Part shown: positions 1 through 9,818 of the stretch, in pieces
Layout of the letters: each line of letters opens with the position of its first letter
Position numbering within the stretch: the stretch's first letter is position 1
Notes under the pieces: model-generated
Seen by the model: the letters and a program-made list of their open reading frames with translations, nothing else
Databases searched by the model: none
What the model was told of the DNA's origin: nothing
Translations under genes and position numbers: made by a program
Origin: Qipengyuania atrilutea
GTDB taxonomy: Bacteria > Pseudomonadota > Alphaproteobacteria > Sphingomonadales > Sphingomonadaceae
Length of the DNA stretch: 64,000 nt
Reading direction: 5' to 3'
Assembly: GCF_013370205.1 (NCBI RefSeq)
Contig: NZ_JABWGV010000002.1
Span: 124,001 to 188,000 of the forward strand

Positions 1-1379
1 CCGCCTTCCTCATCAACATTCACCGCGTCGACAACGCCGATCAGGCGGGCGATTACGTGAGCCGGATCGAGGGACTGGGACCGGTGCTCGACACGCTGAT
101 CGCGCAGTCGCGCGAGCGGGCGGCGGCGGGCGTGATGCCGCCCGACTGGGTCTATCCCTATGTTATCTCCGACATCCAGAACCTGCTCGATGCCGGTGTC
201 GGTAACGCGGTGCTCGAAGATTTCCGCGGCAAGGTGGAAGCGCTCGACCTGAGTGCGTCGGACAGTGCGGCCTTGGTGGCGCAGGCCGAAATGGCTTGGG
301 AGCAATCGGCGCGCCCCGCCTACCAGCGCCTGCTTGCCGAAATGCAGCGGCAGCAAAGGATCGCCCCGACCGAGGACGGCATCTGGCGTTTCGAGAACGG
401 CGCGGAATATTATGCGGCGCTGCTAAAGAACTACACGACGACCGATCTCTCGCCCGACGAAATTCATAACATCGGCCTGCGCGAAGTGGACCGCATCCAC
501 GCCGAGATGCGCGCGATCATGGAGCAGGTCGGGTTCGAAGGCGATCTGCAGGACTTCTTCGAATACACGCGGACCGCGGACCGCTTCTACTACGACACGC
601 GCGAGGGCTATCTCTCCGATGCCGAAGCAGTACTCGACGCGATGCGCGCCAAGCTGCCGGAGTACTTCTCCACGCTGCCGCAGGCTCCGATGGTCATCAA
701 GCCGGTCGAGGAGTTCCGCGAGCAGAGTGCGGGCAAGGCGTTCTACAGCAGCCCAGCGCCCGACGGATCGCGGCCCGGTACCTATTACGTCAATCTCTAC
801 AATCTGAAGGACATGTCGAAGAACGAGCTCGAAGCGCTCGCCTACCACGAGGGCGTTCCCGGGCATCACCTTCAGCGCACGATCCAGACCGAGCTCGGCG
901 ACGTGCCGCCGTTCCGCCGGTTCGGCGGCGTGACTGCCTATACGGAAGGCTGGGGCCTCTATTCGGAGGAGCTCGGCAAGGACATGGGCTTCTACCAGGA
1001 TCCCTATTCGGACTTTGGGCGCCTCGGCATGGAGCTATGGCGCGCGGCGCGCCTCGTCGTCGATACCGGCATCCACCACAAGCGCTGGAGCCGCGAGCGG
1101 GCGATCGATTATCTTAAGCAGAACACGCCCAATCCCGACGGCGACATTCGCAAGGCGATCGAGCGCTACGTCGTCTATCCGGGTCAGGCGACTGCCTACA
1201 TGATCGGGAAGCTCAAGATCATGGAACTGCGCGACAAGGCGGAGCGCGAGCTCGGCGGGATGTACGACATCCGCGAATTTCACGATGTCGTGCTGAAAAG
1301 CGGACCGGTTCCGCTCTCGATCCTCGAAGAGAACGTCGATGCCTACATCGCGCGGGAGCAGCGTATCGCCGGGAGCTGA
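1..1379 (+). CDS. DUF885 family metallohydrolase-like protein, 3' part
   Basis: This is the C-terminal part of a DUF885-family protein. Members are secreted or cytoplasmic putative zinc hydrolases of unsettled substrate. The reading frame is open from base 3 and already codes for family-like sequence before the GTG at 57 (INIHRVDNADQAGDY), so that GTG is internal and the true start lies outside the window. The zinc-site motif typical of the family is present as HEGVPGHHLQ (about bases 846-876), followed by the conserved YTEGWGLYSEELG region. About 459 codons are visible against roughly 580-620 for complete family members. It ends 128 bases before the Rrf2 gene and is probably transcribed separately from the SUF operon. 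The family assignment is firm; the reaction is not known. Confidence 0.85.
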   Translation, partial: AFLINIHRVDNADQAGDYVSRIEGLGPVLDTLIAQSRERAAAGVMPPDWVYPYVISDIQNLLDAGVGNAVLEDFRGKVEALDLSASDSAALVAQAEMAWEQSARPAYQRLLAEMQRQQRIAPTEDGIWRFENGAEYYAALLKNYTTTDLSPDEIHNIGLREVDRIHAEMRAIMEQVGFEGDLQDFFEYTRTADRFYYDTREGYLSDAEAVLDAMRAKLPEYFSTLPQAPMVIKPVEEFREQSAGKAFYSSPAPDGSRPGTYYVNLYNLKDMSKNELEALAYHEGVPGHHLQRTIQTELGDVPPFRRFGGVTAYTEGWGLYSEELGKDMGFYQDPYSDFGRLGMELWRAARLVVDTGIHHKRWSRERAIDYLKQNTPNPDGDIRKAIERYVVYPGQATAYMIGKLKIMELRDKAERELGGMYDIREFHDVVLKSGPVPLSILEENVDAYIAREQRIAGS

Positions 1380-1470
1380 CGCGAACGGCGGCAAACCGCT
1401 GTAATCGCTAACGACTCGCAACAAGGGGTTAAGCGTTGAAAGGTCTGTGCGCCGCTCTTAGGTGAAATCG

Positions 1471-1484
1471 GAACGATATCGTCC
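1471..1484. promoter_or_regulatory. Palindrome upstream of the Rrf2/SUF operon, candidate operator
   Basis: GAACGATATCGTCC contains a perfect 10-base palindrome (ACGATATCGT, 1473-1482), extended by one more outer pair with one mismatch. It lies 23 bases before the Rrf2 start codon. A TTGAAA at 1436-1441 with a weak TAGGTG 17 bases later could serve as -35/-10 and would put transcription initiation on the palindrome. Rrf2/IscR-type SUF regulators commonly repress their own operon, so this is a reasonable operator candidate. No experimental site is known to me for this organism. Confidence 0.35.
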
Positions 1485-1507
1485 GAATTGACCGAAACCG
1501 AGCAGTT

Positions 1508-1944
1508 ATGCGCCTTTCCAACCTAGCCGACTATGCCGTCGTCACGATGTGCGCCGCCGCGCGTCATTGCGGCGGCGGGCGCATTTCGGCGAGCGAGGTT
1601 GCCGCGGAAACGCAGCTGCCCGCGCCGACGGTGCAGAAGGTCGTCAGCAAACTCACGGCTGCCGGCCTGCTCCGCTCGACTCGCGGTGCGGCGGGCGGCC
1701 TGCAACTGGCGCGCCCGGCAGCGGCCATCACGCTCGCCGACATCGTGGAAGCGGTGGAAGGCCCGATCGCGCTGACCGCCTGCGTGGACGATACGAAGAC
1801 CGATTGCGGCTACGAGCATGCCTGTACGGTCAAGCCGCACTGGCCGCTGGTGAACGACGCGCTTCGCGGCGCGCTCGCCGAAATAACCCTTACCCGTCTC
1901 GCGCAGGCGCCGACGCAGGTGCCTGCCGCAACCTTGGAAACAGC

Positions 1945-1948
<4 letters not shown>
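1508..1948 (+). CDS. Rrf2-family SUF operon regulator
   Basis: This is an Rrf2-family winged-helix transcription factor that heads the iron-sulfur assembly operon and probably senses cluster status. The N-terminal wHTH ([15 protein letters not shown], residues 1-15, and the [18 protein letters not shown] recognition region) is typical of the family. Three cysteines near residues 93-107, spaced C-x7-C-x5-C (from [10 protein letters not shown] to HAC), are the expected Fe-S ligands of this subfamily, close to the IscR pattern. The length of 146 aa is normal. Its stop overlaps the sufB start as ATGA, so regulator and scaffold are translationally coupled. A palindrome sits just upstream and suggests autoregulation. 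It is most likely the 'SUF system Fe-S cluster assembly regulator' of alphaproteobacteria. Confidence 0.93.
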
Positions 1949-3431
<1,483 letters not shown>

Positions 3432-3435
<4 letters not shown>

Positions 3436-3938
3436 ACGACCGCAAGACCCTCTCCCTCGGCTCGTCCGCCAGCGAGAAGGCGGACAAGACTTCCGCCTGG
3501 AACGTGTCCGAAGCGCGCAAGGACAAGCTGCACGACCGTGCGCGTTACAATCGCCGCCATCCGAGCGAGGCGGAAGAGCGGCTCTGGTCGATTCTAAAGG
3601 ACAAGGGCATCGGCAATTTCGCCTTTACCCGGCAGGTCGTCATGGGTTCGTCGATCGTCGATTTCGCCTGCAAGTCGCGCTGGCTGGTGGTCGAAATCAC
3701 CGGGCCGAGCGAGGCCGAACGCAAGATCGCCGAACTCAGCGACCGCAAGCTGACCGAAGTCGGCGTGCGCGTCGTCCGCTTCACCGAGGAAGAAGTCATG
3801 GGCGATCTCGAACCGATCAAGCAGGCGATCTTTGCCGAGCTTCAGAAACCGTTCGAGAAGCCGCGCCGCGAACGCGCCGCTCCGCAGCAGCGCAGCGCCA
3901 CCACCCGCGAATTTCACCGCCAAGGCAGCATCCGCTGA
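3432..3938 (+). CDS. DUF559 (Vsr/PD-(D/E)XK-like) protein inside the suf operon
   Basis: This 168-aa protein has a DUF559 domain, a fold related to very-short-patch-repair endonucleases, over residues about 30-140 ([20 protein letters not shown], then [16 protein letters not shown] and [13 protein letters not shown], then [17 protein letters not shown]). The first acidic residue of the nuclease site is present (VDFAC). However, the usual E-x-D-G-x-x-H segment reads EITGPSEAE, so the second acidic and the histidine positions look altered. The N-terminal 30 residues and the basic C-tail ([12 protein letters not shown]) are unconserved. The GTG start at 3432 overlaps the sufB stop, and the gene is followed 29 bases later by sufC, so it is cotranscribed with SUF genes. 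No role in Fe-S assembly is established. Confidence 0.85.
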
Positions 3939-3967
3939 CCTTAGCGAAGACAGATACGAGACAGACC

Positions 3968-4714
3968 ATGCTGAAAATCGAAAATCTTCATACAACGGTC
4001 GGCGAGACCGAGATCCTGAAAGGGCTCGACCTCGAAGTGAACGCGGGGGAGATCCACGCGATCATGGGGCCGAACGGCGCGGGCAAATCCACCTTGTCCT
4101 ACGCCTTGGGCGGCCGGCCCGGATACAAGGTCACGGAAGGCTCGGTCAGCTTCATGGGGCAGGACCTGCTCGACCTGGAGCCGCACGAACGTGCGGCCGC
4201 GGGCCTGTTCCTGGGTTTCCAGTACCCGGTCGAAGTGCCCGGCGTTTCCAACGTCCAGTTCCTCCGCGAAGCGGCCAATGCCCAGCGCAAGGCGCGCGGC
4301 GAGGAACCGCTGACCGGCGGCGAGTTCCTGAAGCTGGCGAAAGAGCAGGCGGGTCTTTTGAAGCTCGACATGGACATGCTGAAGCGGCAGGTGAATGTCG
4401 GCTTTTCCGGCGGCGAGAAGAAGCGCGCCGAGATGGTGCAGATGGGTATTCTCGCGCCCAAGCTGGCGGTGCTAGACGAGACCGACAGCGGGCTCGACAT
4501 TGATGCGCTTCGCGTCGTGGGCGACGGCATCAACACGATCATGCGCAAGCCGGACAAGGCGGTGCTGCTCATCACGCACTATCAGCGCCTGCTGGAAGTG
4601 GTGAAGCCCGACTTCGTGCATATCCTGTCGCAGGGACGCATCGTGAAGACCGGCGGCGCGGACCTTGCCCTGCAGCTCGAAAGCGAAGGCTACGACGCGG
4701 TGATGGTGGCATGA
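3968..4714 (+). CDS. sufC: Fe-S cluster assembly ATPase SufC
   Basis: SufC is the ABC-type ATPase that forms SufBC2D and drives conformational changes during cluster assembly. The 248-aa protein has Walker A (GPNGAGKST), the signature region (GFSGGEKKRAEM), Walker B with the SufC-specific DETDSGLDIDAL, and the switch histidine in LLITHYQRLL. The start at ATG 3968 gives the canonical MLKIENLHTTVGETEILKGL N-terminus. The frame continues open upstream through the DUF559 gene but is not coding there. It has no membrane partner, as expected for this soluble ABC protein. The ATGA overlap couples it to sufD. Confidence 0.98.
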   Translation: MLKIENLHTTVGETEILKGLDLEVNAGEIHAIMGPNGAGKSTLSYALGGRPGYKVTEGSVSFMGQDLLDLEPHERAAAGLFLGFQYPVEVPGVSNVQFLREAANAQRKARGEEPLTGGEFLKLAKEQAGLLKLDMDMLKRQVNVGFSGGEKKRAEMVQMGILAPKLAVLDETDSGLDIDALRVVGDGINTIMRKPDKAVLLITHYQRLLEVVKPDFVHILSQGRIVKTGGADLALQLESEGYDAVMVA

Positions 4715-5493
4715 GCGACGCCGCAACCTTTCCGACAAACCGCGACGAAGACTGGCGCTATAGCGACGTGAAGGCGCTGAAAGCGCTAGATCTCGGCACG
4801 TTCGAGGACTGGCGCGATATCGATGTCGCACCGGGCGACACGAGCCGTGAATGCTTCGTCATCACCGATGCGGGCGAGGATGCGAATGTCGATTCCGACG
4901 GCACGCACCTGACCCGGCTGCGCGTTAAGGTGGGCGACGGCGGACGGTGCGAGCTTTTCGGCGTGATCGCCGGCGGCAAGTTCTCCCGTGTGGAGATCGT
5001 CGTGCAGCTTGGCGAAGGCGCGCATTTCGAGCTTGGCGGTGTAACGCTCGGCGGGCGCGATACGACGCGCGAGTTCGTAACCCGCACGGCGCACGAAAAG
5101 CCTCGCGCCACCAGCAACCAGACCATTCGCGCGGTGCATTGGGGGCAGGGAACGGGTAATTTCCTCGGCCGGATCGATGTCGTGCGCGATGCGCAGAAGA
5201 CCGATGCCGCACAGAGCTTCAAGGGACTGCTCTTGGAACGTGGCGCGAGCGCGAACGCCGTGCCCCAGCTCGAAATCTATGCCGACGACGTGAAATGCGA
5301 GCACGGCGCTACGGTCGGACAGATGGACGAGATGGCCCGATACTACATGGCAGCGCGCGGCATACCTCCCGAACTGTCGCGCAAGCTGCTGGTCCGCGCC
5401 TTCATCGGTGATAGCTTCGTAAACCTCGATGACGAGGCGGAGCGCGACCGGCTGATGGACGCCGCATTGTTCAAGCTGGAACAGCATCTGTGA
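4711..5493 (+). CDS. sufD: Fe-S cluster assembly protein SufD (short form)
   Basis: SufD is the SufB paralogue in the SufBC2D complex. At 260 aa it is much shorter than the E. coli protein (about 420 aa), because much of the N-terminal helical region is missing. This short form is common in sphingomonads. The beta-helix core is seen, followed by the diagnostic C-terminal signature KCEHGATVGQMDEMARYYMAARG and the helix LSRKLLVRAFIGDSF. Its ATG start overlaps the sufC stop. It is flanked by sufC and sufS with four-base overlaps on both sides, which suggests fixed stoichiometry by coupled translation. Confidence 0.93.
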   Translation: MSDAATFPTNRDEDWRYSDVKALKALDLGTFEDWRDIDVAPGDTSRECFVITDAGEDANVDSDGTHLTRLRVKVGDGGRCELFGVIAGGKFSRVEIVVQLGEGAHFELGGVTLGGRDTTREFVTRTAHEKPRATSNQTIRAVHWGQGTGNFLGRIDVVRDAQKTDAAQSFKGLLLERGASANAVPQLEIYADDVKCEHGATVGQMDEMARYYMAARGIPPELSRKLLVRAFIGDSFVNLDDEAERDRLMDAALFKLEQHL

Positions 5494-6713
5494 GCGATGC
5501 CGCCACCCTTTCCCGCCCGGATGTACGCACCGACTTTCCCGGTCTGCTGACTGAGGACGGCGAGCGCTGGCACTATCTAGACACGGCTGCGACCGCGCAG
5601 AAGCCGCAAGCGGTAATCGACGCGATGGCGAATGCGCTCGGCAAGGATTACGCCACCGTCCACCGCGGCGTCTATTCGCGCAGCGCGCAGATGACGCTGG
5701 GCTACGAGGCTGCTCGCAGGCGGGTTGCCGATTTCATCGGCGCGAAGGAGCAGGAAGTCGTCTTCGTGCGCGGCGCGACCGAGGGGATCAACCTCGTTGC
5801 CTATAGCTGGGGCATGGCGAACCTTCGCGAAGGCGACCGCATCATGCTCTCGCAGCTGGAGCATCATTCGAACATCGTGCCGTGGCAGATCGTCGCGGAA
5901 AAGACCGGTGCAAAGATCGACGTTTGCCCTCTGACCGACGACGGTTTGATCGACCTCGACGCGCTCGAGGACGTGCTGACGGAGCGGCACAAGATCGTCG
6001 CGCTGGCGCATGTGTCCAACGTGCTCGGCTCCATTCTCGGCGCGAAGCGCGCGGCGAAGCTGGCTCATTCGGTCGGTGCGAAGCTGCTGCTCGACGGCTG
6101 CCAGACGGCGCCGCGGATGCGCCTCGACATGAACGAGCTCGATTGCGACTTCTACGTTTTCTCCGGCCACAAGCTCTACGGCCCTACCGGCATCGGCGTG
6201 CTGTGGGCGCGCGAGGAATTATTGGGTGCGATGCCGCCCTGGCACGGGGGCGGGGCGATGATCGAGAAGGTCGAATTCGAGCGTTCCACCTATGCGCCGC
6301 CGCCGCAGCGTTTCGAAGCGGGAACGCCGATGATTACGGAGGCCATCGCGCTCCATGCGGCGATCGATTACGTCGATGCGCTTGATATGGAGAGCCTGTT
6401 CGCGCACGAAAGCGGGCTTGCCGCTAAGCTTCGTGACGAACTCCGCGAAATCAATTCGGTCCGCCTGTTCGGGCCGGAGAAATCGGCCGGTATCGTCTCG
6501 TTTGCGATGGAGGGGGTTCACCCGCACGATCTCGGCACCATATTGGATGAAGAGAATGTCGCGATCCGCGCCGGACATCACTGCGCGCAGCCGCTGATGC
6601 AGCACCTCGGGGTTCCAGCGACCGCCCGGGCAAGCTTCGGGCTTTACAGCGACGAAAGCGACATCGCGGCGCTGGTGCGCGGCATCGAGCGCACGCAGAA
6701 AATTTTCGCATAA
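5490..6713 (+). CDS. sufS: Cysteine desulfurase SufS
   Basis: SufS is a PLP-dependent group II cysteine desulfurase that supplies sulfur to the SUF scaffold. The protein has 407 aa, the usual length. The PLP lysine lies in FSGHKLYGPTGIGVLW. The substrate-binding GVHPHDLGTILDEENVAIRAG and the active-site cysteine in RAGHHCAQPLMQHLG are intact. Translation starts with GTG at 5490, overlapping the sufD stop (GTGA). Its first six residues (MSDAAT) are the same as those of SufD. No sufE or sufU is found in this window, so the sulfur-acceptor partner is either encoded elsewhere or replaced by another protein. Confidence 0.96.
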   Translation: MSDAATLSRPDVRTDFPGLLTEDGERWHYLDTAATAQKPQAVIDAMANALGKDYATVHRGVYSRSAQMTLGYEAARRRVADFIGAKEQEVVFVRGATEGINLVAYSWGMANLREGDRIMLSQLEHHSNIVPWQIVAEKTGAKIDVCPLTDDGLIDLDALEDVLTERHKIVALAHVSNVLGSILGAKRAAKLAHSVGAKLLLDGCQTAPRMRLDMNELDCDFYVFSGHKLYGPTGIGVLWAREELLGAMPPWHGGGAMIEKVEFERSTYAPPPQRFEAGTPMITEAIALHAAIDYVDALDMESLFAHESGLAAKLRDELREINSVRLFGPEKSAGIVSFAMEGVHPHDLGTILDEENVAIRAGHHCAQPLMQHLGVPATARASFGLYSDESDIAALVRGIERTQKIFA

Positions 6714-6722
6714 GGACTTACT

Positions 6723-7235
6723 ATGAGCGAAGATCAGGAAAAGGACTTCATTGCGGCTCCCGCGCCGAACGAGCAGGTCGTGGACGCGCCTGCGAAACCG
6801 CCGCGCGCCCGCGTGTCCGATGCTGTCGAACCCGCAGCCGAGACTGCGGGCGAAAAGCTGGAGCGTAAGCGCGATTATCTCGACGGGTTTCTGAAGCAGA
6901 AGCCGCAGGACGTACCCGCCGGCGAACCGGGGGGCGAGCTCCACGACGCGGTGATTGCGGCGCTCAAGGAGATCTACGACCCGGAAATCCCGGTAAACAT
7001 CTACGATCTCGGCCTGATCTACGGTGTCGACGTCGACGACGAGGCGGACGTGACCGTCACGATGACGCTGACCACACCGCATTGTCCGGTGGCTGAAACC
7101 ATGCCGGGCGAAGTCGAATTGCGCGCGGCCAGCGTGCCGGGCGTGCGCGACGCTGAAGTGAACCTCGTCTGGGATCCGCCTTGGGGTCCGGACAAGATGA
7201 CCGACGAGGCCCGCCTCGAACTGGGAATGCTATGA
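6723..7235 (+). CDS. sufT: SUF-associated MIP18/DUF59 protein (SufT-like)
   Basis: This is a DUF59/MIP18-family protein of the SufT type, implicated in Fe-S cluster maturation or delivery. The DUF59 domain occupies about residues 75-165 (AALKEIYDPEIPVNIYDLGL, then TLTTPHCPVAETMPGE and DAEVNLVWDPPWGPDKM), with the reactive cysteine in PHCP. The first 70 residues are charged, low in complexity and probably flexible, as often seen in alphaproteobacterial versions. It starts 9 bases after sufS and its stop overlaps sufA as ATGA, so it belongs to the SUF operon. Confidence 0.92.
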   Translation: MSEDQEKDFIAAPAPNEQVVDAPAKPPRARVSDAVEPAAETAGEKLERKRDYLDGFLKQKPQDVPAGEPGGELHDAVIAALKEIYDPEIPVNIYDLGLIYGVDVDDEADVTVTMTLTTPHCPVAETMPGEVELRAASVPGVRDAEVNLVWDPPWGPDKMTDEARLELGML

Positions 7236-7588
7236 CCGAAACGAAGACCCGCCAACGCCCCGCCGCCGTGAACCTGACCGAAGGCGCGGAAAAGCGCATC
7301 GCCGACCTGATGGCGAAGGCACCCGACGACGCGATCGGCGTGAAGCTGTCGACGCCGCGCCGCGGCTGCTCGGGCCTTGCCTATTCGGTCGATTACGTAA
7401 GCGAAGAGGACAAGTTCGACGAGAAGATCGAGACACCCGGCGGCACCTTCTTCATCGACGGCGCCTCGGTCCTCTATCTCGTCGGGAGCACGATGGACTG
7501 GCGCGAAGACGACTTCACCGCGGGCTTCGTGTTCGACAACCCGAACGCCAAGGGCGCTTGTGGCTGCGGCGAAAGTTTCATGGTCTAG
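7232..7588 (+). CDS. sufA: A-type Fe-S carrier (SufA/ErpA family)
   Basis: This is an A-type iron-sulfur carrier of 118 aa. The three conserved cluster-binding cysteines are present: GCSGLAY and the C-terminal CGCGESF. The segment FIDGASVLYLVGSTMDW matches the family. The chosen start ATG 7232 (MTETKTRQRPAAVNLTEGAEK) overlaps the sufT stop. It is the last gene of the SUF operon. Its stop codon (7586-7588) overlaps the stop of the convergent lipoprotein gene, and I see no hairpin terminator, so read-through or rho-dependent termination is likely. SufA, IscA and ErpA are hard to tell apart by sequence; operon position favours SufA. Confidence 0.92.
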   Translation: MTETKTRQRPAAVNLTEGAEKRIADLMAKAPDDAIGVKLSTPRRGCSGLAYSVDYVSEEDKFDEKIETPGGTFFIDGASVLYLVGSTMDWREDDFTAGFVFDNPNAKGACGCGESFMV

Positions 7589-8016
7589 CGCCTGAGCGCA
7601 GCGACGCAGCTGGCGCGGTCGACTTCCGCGCCGTCGCTGCCCCGGCGTGCCTGGACATGCGTCGCGACCGGTTCCGCGCCGGGCCTTAGCGGATACAGGT
7701 AGACGTCGAGAACGCAGGGTTCGCCCGTGAACTGCAGCTTGACCGCGTCGCCTTCCGGCGTCGTCAGACGTGCACGCCCGAACAGGCGCTGCAGTTCGCC
7801 AGCATCGCGTCCGATGACCGGCTCCAGGCCGCGAATGCGCTGGACGGTCGGCGGAATGAAGCCGTTCGACGGCGGCGCGGGATCGGTCCGCGGGACTTGC
7901 ACGGGCGGTGCGGGCCGCGGGGCCGGGGCGGCGGGCCTACCGCTCGAGGAAGGTGCGACGCAGGCCGGCAAAGTCAGCACTGCGGCGAGTGCGGCGAAAC
8001 GGTAGGCGAATTTCAT
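7585..8016 (-). CDS. Small proline-rich lipoprotein, unknown function
   Basis: This predicted 143-aa lipoprotein has a basic N-terminus (MKFAYRF), a hydrophobic segment and a lipobox at LPAC (cysteine near residue 18). A Pro/Ala-rich linker (residues about 25-50) follows. The C-terminal domain (RIRGLEPVIGRDAGELQRLF to the end) contains a conserved-looking pair of cysteines (EPCVLDVYLYPL and RASCVAAL) that could form a disulfide. ATG 8016 is favoured by the lipoprotein signal and an AGGAG about 9 bases upstream. It overlaps the EI24 gene as TAATG, so the two are coupled. I do not recognise a named family for the C-terminal domain. Confidence 0.75.
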   Translation of the reverse strand: MKFAYRFAALAAVLTLPACVAPSSSGRPAAPAPRPAPPVQVPRTDPAPPSNGFIPPTVQRIRGLEPVIGRDAGELQRLFGRARLTTPEGDAVKLQFTGEPCVLDVYLYPLRPGAEPVATHVQARRGSDGAEVDRASCVAALRR

Positions 8017-8708
8017 TACGGATTGGCTCCTGTGGCCATGTGCCGGTGCACGAGATGCGCGGCGGCCGCCGCTCCGATAATCGGCGCGAGCAGATTGAGG
8101 AAGGGCGTGGCCAGCATCATGGTGACCACGGCACCCAATGCGAAACGGGTCGCGGCGCTGAGCGGGCGCGTACCGTGCTCGAACAAAGGATGCCGCTGCC
8201 AGACCATGTCCTGAAGCTCGCGGCCGAGCAGCACTGCATTGACCAGACCGAAGACGACCGCCGGCCCGATCGCGGTGAAGAGCAGCGCGAGCGCGACCGG
8301 AGCTGCGAGCAGATTGGCGACGAGCGCGCGCAAGGCGCTGCGGAGGGTCAGCTTGACTTCGCGCCCCAGCGGAAGCGAGCGCATGTCGCCCGCGATATGC
8401 GCGTAATGCCGCGCCTCCACAGCCTGCACCACGTCGTCGGCGAAGAACTGCATGACTGCGAGCGCGACAATGCGGAACAAGAGCCAGCCCCCCGCGAAAG
8501 CGATCACCAGGGTCAGCAGCACGGTCCATTCCGTGGCCGCGAACCATCCGAAATATGCGAACAGCGCGGTGAGGCCGTAGTAAAGCGCCACGCCCAGCAC
8601 GGCGAAGATGGCAAGCGTCCACAGCAGCGACTTCACCAGTACTGCCAGAATGCGGCGGTCGCCAAGTTGCGCGAAGGCAAGGGCAAGGGCTTGGGGTAGG
8701 CGCGACAT
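8016..8708 (-). CDS. EI24/CysZ-like multi-pass membrane protein
   Basis: This 230-aa integral membrane protein resembles the EI24 domain family (formerly DUF540), which includes the sulfate permease CysZ. Features include an amphipathic start (LPQALALAFAQLGDRRILAV), hydrophobic segments near residues 27-50, 60-85, 125-165 and 185-215, and the motif GRELQDMVWQRHP. No sulfate-assimilation genes are nearby, so transport of sulfate cannot be claimed. It lies directly upstream of, and overlaps, the lipoprotein gene. Confidence 0.8.
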   Translation of the reverse strand: MSRLPQALALAFAQLGDRRILAVLVKSLLWTLAIFAVLGVALYYGLTALFAYFGWFAATEWTVLLTLVIAFAGGWLLFRIVALAVMQFFADDVVQAVEARHYAHIAGDMRSLPLGREVKLTLRSALRALVANLLAAPVALALLFTAIGPAVVFGLVNAVLLGRELQDMVWQRHPLFEHGTRPLSAATRFALGAVVTMMLATPFLNLLAPIIGAAAAAHLVHRHMATGANP

Positions 8709-8828
8709 GGCCCGCCAGCGATGCGGGGCGCGCGGGGAGAGGTCAATACTGCGCTTGGCCAGCCGAACGCAAAAAGCTAACGCCCCGGCAAAGCAAGCCT
8801 ATCAATCAGCCAAGGACCAATACCGCTC

Positions 8829-9818
8829 ATGCCCGAACCGACTTACGACGTCATCGCCATCGGAAACGCCATCGTCGACGTTATGGCCCCATGCGAGGAC
8901 GCGCTGATCGCAAAGCTTGGCCTCAATCGCGGCGGCATGACGCTGGTCGATACGGAGCGGGCGAAGGAGCTCTACGACGCGATGGGTCCGGCCAAGGAAA
9001 TCTCCGGCGGCTCGGCGGCGAATACGCTGGCGGGAATGGCCTCGCTCGGCGCGCGCTGCGCATTTATCGGGCAGGTTGCGGACGACCAGCTCGGCGAAGT
9101 CTTCGCGCACGACATTCGCGCCGCCGGAATCGATTTCGAAACCGAAGCGCGCGAGAGCGATCCGCCGACCGCGCGCTGCCTTATCTTCGTCACCCCGGAC
9201 GGCGAGCGGACGATGAACACCTTTCTCGGCGCGTCGCAGTTCCTGCCGACCGATGCGCTGAGCGAAGATGCGATCCGGGATGCCAAGGTGCTCTATCTCG
9301 AGGGCTATCTGTGGGATCCCGAAGAGCCGCGAGGCGCGATGCGGCGAGCAATCTCGGTCGCACGCGACGCGGGGCGGAAGGTCGCCTTCACCGCTTCGGA
9401 AAGCTTCGTGATCGACCGGCACGGAGACGATTTCCGCGCGCTGATCGACGAGGCCCAGATCGACATCCTGTTCGTGAACGAGGGCGAACTGGCGACGCTG
9501 ACGGGTAAGAGCGACTTCGAAAGCGGACTGGATGCACTGAAGGATAAGGTCCCGGTCCTAGTCGCAACCCGCGGTCCGAACGGCGCGGTGGCGCTCGCTG
9601 GCGGGGAACGTGCGGAAGTCGCGGCGCAGCCGGTCGACGAGGTGGTCGATACGACCGGCGCGGGCGACCTGTTCGCGGCCGGGTTCCTCACCGGGCATGT
9701 GCGCGGCGAAAGCTTGGAGCGCAGCCTCGAAATGGGCGCGATCTGCGCGGCCGAAGTGATCTCGCACTACGGCGCGCGGCCCGAGGCGAAGCTGTCGGAA
9801 CTCGTCGCCCCAAAGTAG
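8829..9818 (+). CDS. PfkB-family sugar/nucleoside kinase, probable adenosine kinase
   Basis: This 329-aa ribokinase-fold (PfkB) enzyme most resembles bacterial adenosine kinases. It has the N-terminal YDVIAIGNAIVDVMA, the di-Gly motif region GGSAANTLAGMASLGAR, and the C-terminal anion-hole/catalytic motif DTTGAGDLFAAGF with the catalytic Asp. Adenosine kinase would salvage adenosine to AMP. The substrate is inferred from overall similarity, and another PfkB substrate is possible. It is convergent with purD; its stop ends one base before the purD stop. Confidence 0.85.
   Translation: MPEPTYDVIAIGNAIVDVMAPCEDALIAKLGLNRGGMTLVDTERAKELYDAMGPAKEISGGSAANTLAGMASLGARCAFIGQVADDQLGEVFAHDIRAAGIDFETEARESDPPTARCLIFVTPDGERTMNTFLGASQFLPTDALSEDAIRDAKVLYLEGYLWDPEEPRGAMRRAISVARDAGRKVAFTASESFVIDRHGDDFRALIDEAQIDILFVNEGELATLTGKSDFESGLDALKDKVPVLVATRGPNGAVALAGGERAEVAAQPVDEVVDTTGAGDLFAAGFLTGHVRGESLERSLEMGAICAAEVISHYGARPEAKLSELVAPK

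Noticed and set aside
57-59. GTG as the start of the DUF885 gene
   Set aside because: Family-like coding sequence continues in frame upstream to the window edge, so the codon is internal.
1549-1944. N-terminal extension of SufB through the rrf2 gene
   Set aside because: The 132 extra residues are Arg-rich out-of-frame translation of rrf2. The ATG at 1945 gives the conserved SufB start.
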